DNA of 24,447 nucleotides from Pirellulales bacterium. Its GTDB lineage: Bacteria > Planctomycetota > Planctomycetia > Pirellulales > JAICIG01. The DNA lies in contig JAICIG010000054.1 of NCBI GenBank assembly GCA_025924495.1, forward strand, positions 1 to 24,447, given 5' to 3'. Positions 23,638-24,447 of this stretch are shown one piece after another. A model generated the notes under the pieces. That model saw only the letters and a program-made list of their open reading frames with translations, ran no database searches and was not told the DNA's origin. The translations under genes and the position numbers were made by a program. The number at the start of each line of letters is the position of its first letter. The first letter of the stretch is position 1.

Positions 23638-24447
23638 TCACGGCGTAAGACGATAGAAGGACCGCGCGGTTTCGCCAAAAATGCGGACCCGCTCGTCGGC
23701 GCTGAGCTGACTGAGCGCGTCGAGCATTGATTGATGCACCTGCTCGTAAGAGCCGGCTAACTCGCATACCGGCCAATCCGAACCGAACATACATCGTTCC
23801 GGGCCGAAGCATTCCAACGCTGCGTCTAGGTACGGCTTCAAATCCTGGAAAGTCCATCGTTGCCAATCGGCCTCGGTGATCAGTCCGGAGAGTTTGCAGT
23901 AGACGTTGGGAAATTTCGCCGCCGCCTGCAACTGCGGGAGCCAATCATCAAAACGTCGATCCTTGATGTGCGGTTTGGAGAGATGGTCGATCACCATCCG
24001 CAAGTTGGGCGTCTGCCGCGCTAGCGCCGGCGCATGCCGCAGATGCTTGACATAGAACAGCAGATCGAAAGGAACGTCGTGTTTCTCAAGAATCTTCAGC
24101 CCGCGTAGAATTGGTTCGCGAATGATGAAGTCGTCGTCCGGTTCGTCCTGCGTCACGTGGCGAATGCCGACAAATTTGGGATGGTCCTTGAACTGCAGCA
24201 ATTGTTCTTCGCAGGCTGGACTGGCCAGATCGACCCAACCGACAACGCCTGCGATGAACTCGTGCCGCTCTGCTAGTTCCAGCGCCCAACTGTTCTCCGC
24301 CAGATGATGTTGGGTTTGCACGAAGACTGTACGGTCGACATGGGTCGCCTGTAAATGCGGCCGCAGATCTGCGGGCAGATAACTTCTCCGGATCGCGGCG
24401 AGCGCCGGCGCATCGAGCCACGAATAATCGAAAGGGCGCCCTTGGTC
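23638..24447 (-). CDS. Amidohydrolase (COG3618, fucono-/rhamnonolactonase-like), 5' end outside window
   Basis: The 3' 269 codons of a TIM-barrel metal-dependent hydrolase; the frame is open to the right edge, so the N-terminus, with the usual metal-binding HxH, is missing. Visible family marks are FDYSWLDAP near the edge, VFVQTQHH, GVVGWVDLASP, FVGIRHVTQDEPDDDFI, MVIDHLSKPHI, NVYCKLSGLITEA and the catalytic-Asp segment CMFGSDWPVCEL, ending IFGETARSFYRL. These match COG3618 proteins such as L-fuconolactonase and L-rhamnono-1,4-lactonase, which hydrolyse sugar lactones from non-phosphorylative sugar oxidation. That fits the sugar-oxidation genes earlier in the window, but no operon link is visible. 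A GTG at 24321 is in frame but cannot be the start, since conserved sequence continues upstream. Confidence 0.93.
   Translation of the reverse strand, partial: DQGRPFDYSWLDAPALAAIRRSYLPADLRPHLQATHVDRTVFVQTQHHLAENSWALELAERHEFIAGVVGWVDLASPACEEQLLQFKDHPKFVGIRHVTQDEPDDDFIIREPILRGLKILEKHDVPFDLLFYVKHLRHAPALARQTPNLRMVIDHLSKPHIKDRRFDDWLPQLQAAAKFPNVYCKLSGLITEADWQRWTFQDLKPYLDAALECFGPERCMFGSDWPVCELAGSYEQVHQSMLDALSQLSADERVRIFGETARSFYRLTP

Noticed and set aside
24086..24421. 111-aa minus-strand frame at the right edge
   Set aside because: Different frame from the amidohydrolase, whose conserved sequence continues to the edge; it is a shadow.

Overview
The window looks like chromosomal DNA of a planctomycete, most likely of the Pirellulales type. 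The evidence is family-level: a DUF1559 prepilin-like protein with an H-X9-DG tail, a giant secreted PVC-type dehydrogenase/heme-c/DUF1080 protein, an ECF-like sigma factor of the 'STRWS...AYWYPLYAYIRRRG' type followed by a Ser/Thr kinase with DWG instead of DFG and C-terminal TPRs, and tandem GYF_2 domains. Base composition is GC-rich throughout. No rRNA, tRNA, CRISPR array or insertion sequence was recognised.

Layout. 1-481 (-): start of a GYF_2 (DUF4339) protein that leaves the window on the left and carries an apparent frameshift in its first GYF_2 domain. 566-2049 (-): an arsenic unit, arsI-like C-As lyase fused to an ArsM-like tail, then arsR two bases downstream. 2409-5510 (-): a tightly overlapping three-gene unit, DUF1559 prepilin-like protein, PhyH-type dioxygenase and MFS transporter, preceded by a perfect 12-bp palindrome. 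5727-6407 (-): a zinc-binding two-helix membrane protein. 6669-11162 (+): sigma factor, then a 1147-residue zinc-ribbon/kinase/TM/TPR protein. 11163-13189: about 2 kb with no convincing gene, holding a candidate terminator, two doubtful small ORFs and a family of degenerate TTGGCCAA-centred repeats.

13190-19411 (+): five-module PVC dehydrogenase, iron-type alcohol dehydrogenase (one metal His replaced by Gln) and a PfkB-family sugar kinase. The last two overlap by 4 nt, so this is probably one transcription unit for sugar or polyol oxidation followed by phosphorylation. 19420-20610 (-): REC-HisKA-HATPase hybrid whose receiver lacks the conserved Lys-Pro. 20965-21468 (+): DUF2127 membrane protein. 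21586-22815 (+): cytochrome P450 with an altered I-helix motif. 22932-23395 (-): two small membrane proteins in tandem, one only 50 residues. 23472-23503: a possible H-type pseudoknot. 23638-24447 (-): 3' part of a COG3618-type amidohydrolase/lactonase that continues past the right edge.

Most genes are ordinary for this phylum. The best leads are the ArsI-ArsM-tail fusion, the DUF1559/PhyH/MFS overlap unit, the five-module dehydrogenase with its divergent ADH and kinase partners, the receiver domain without its switch lysine, and the small membrane-protein pair with the structured leader.
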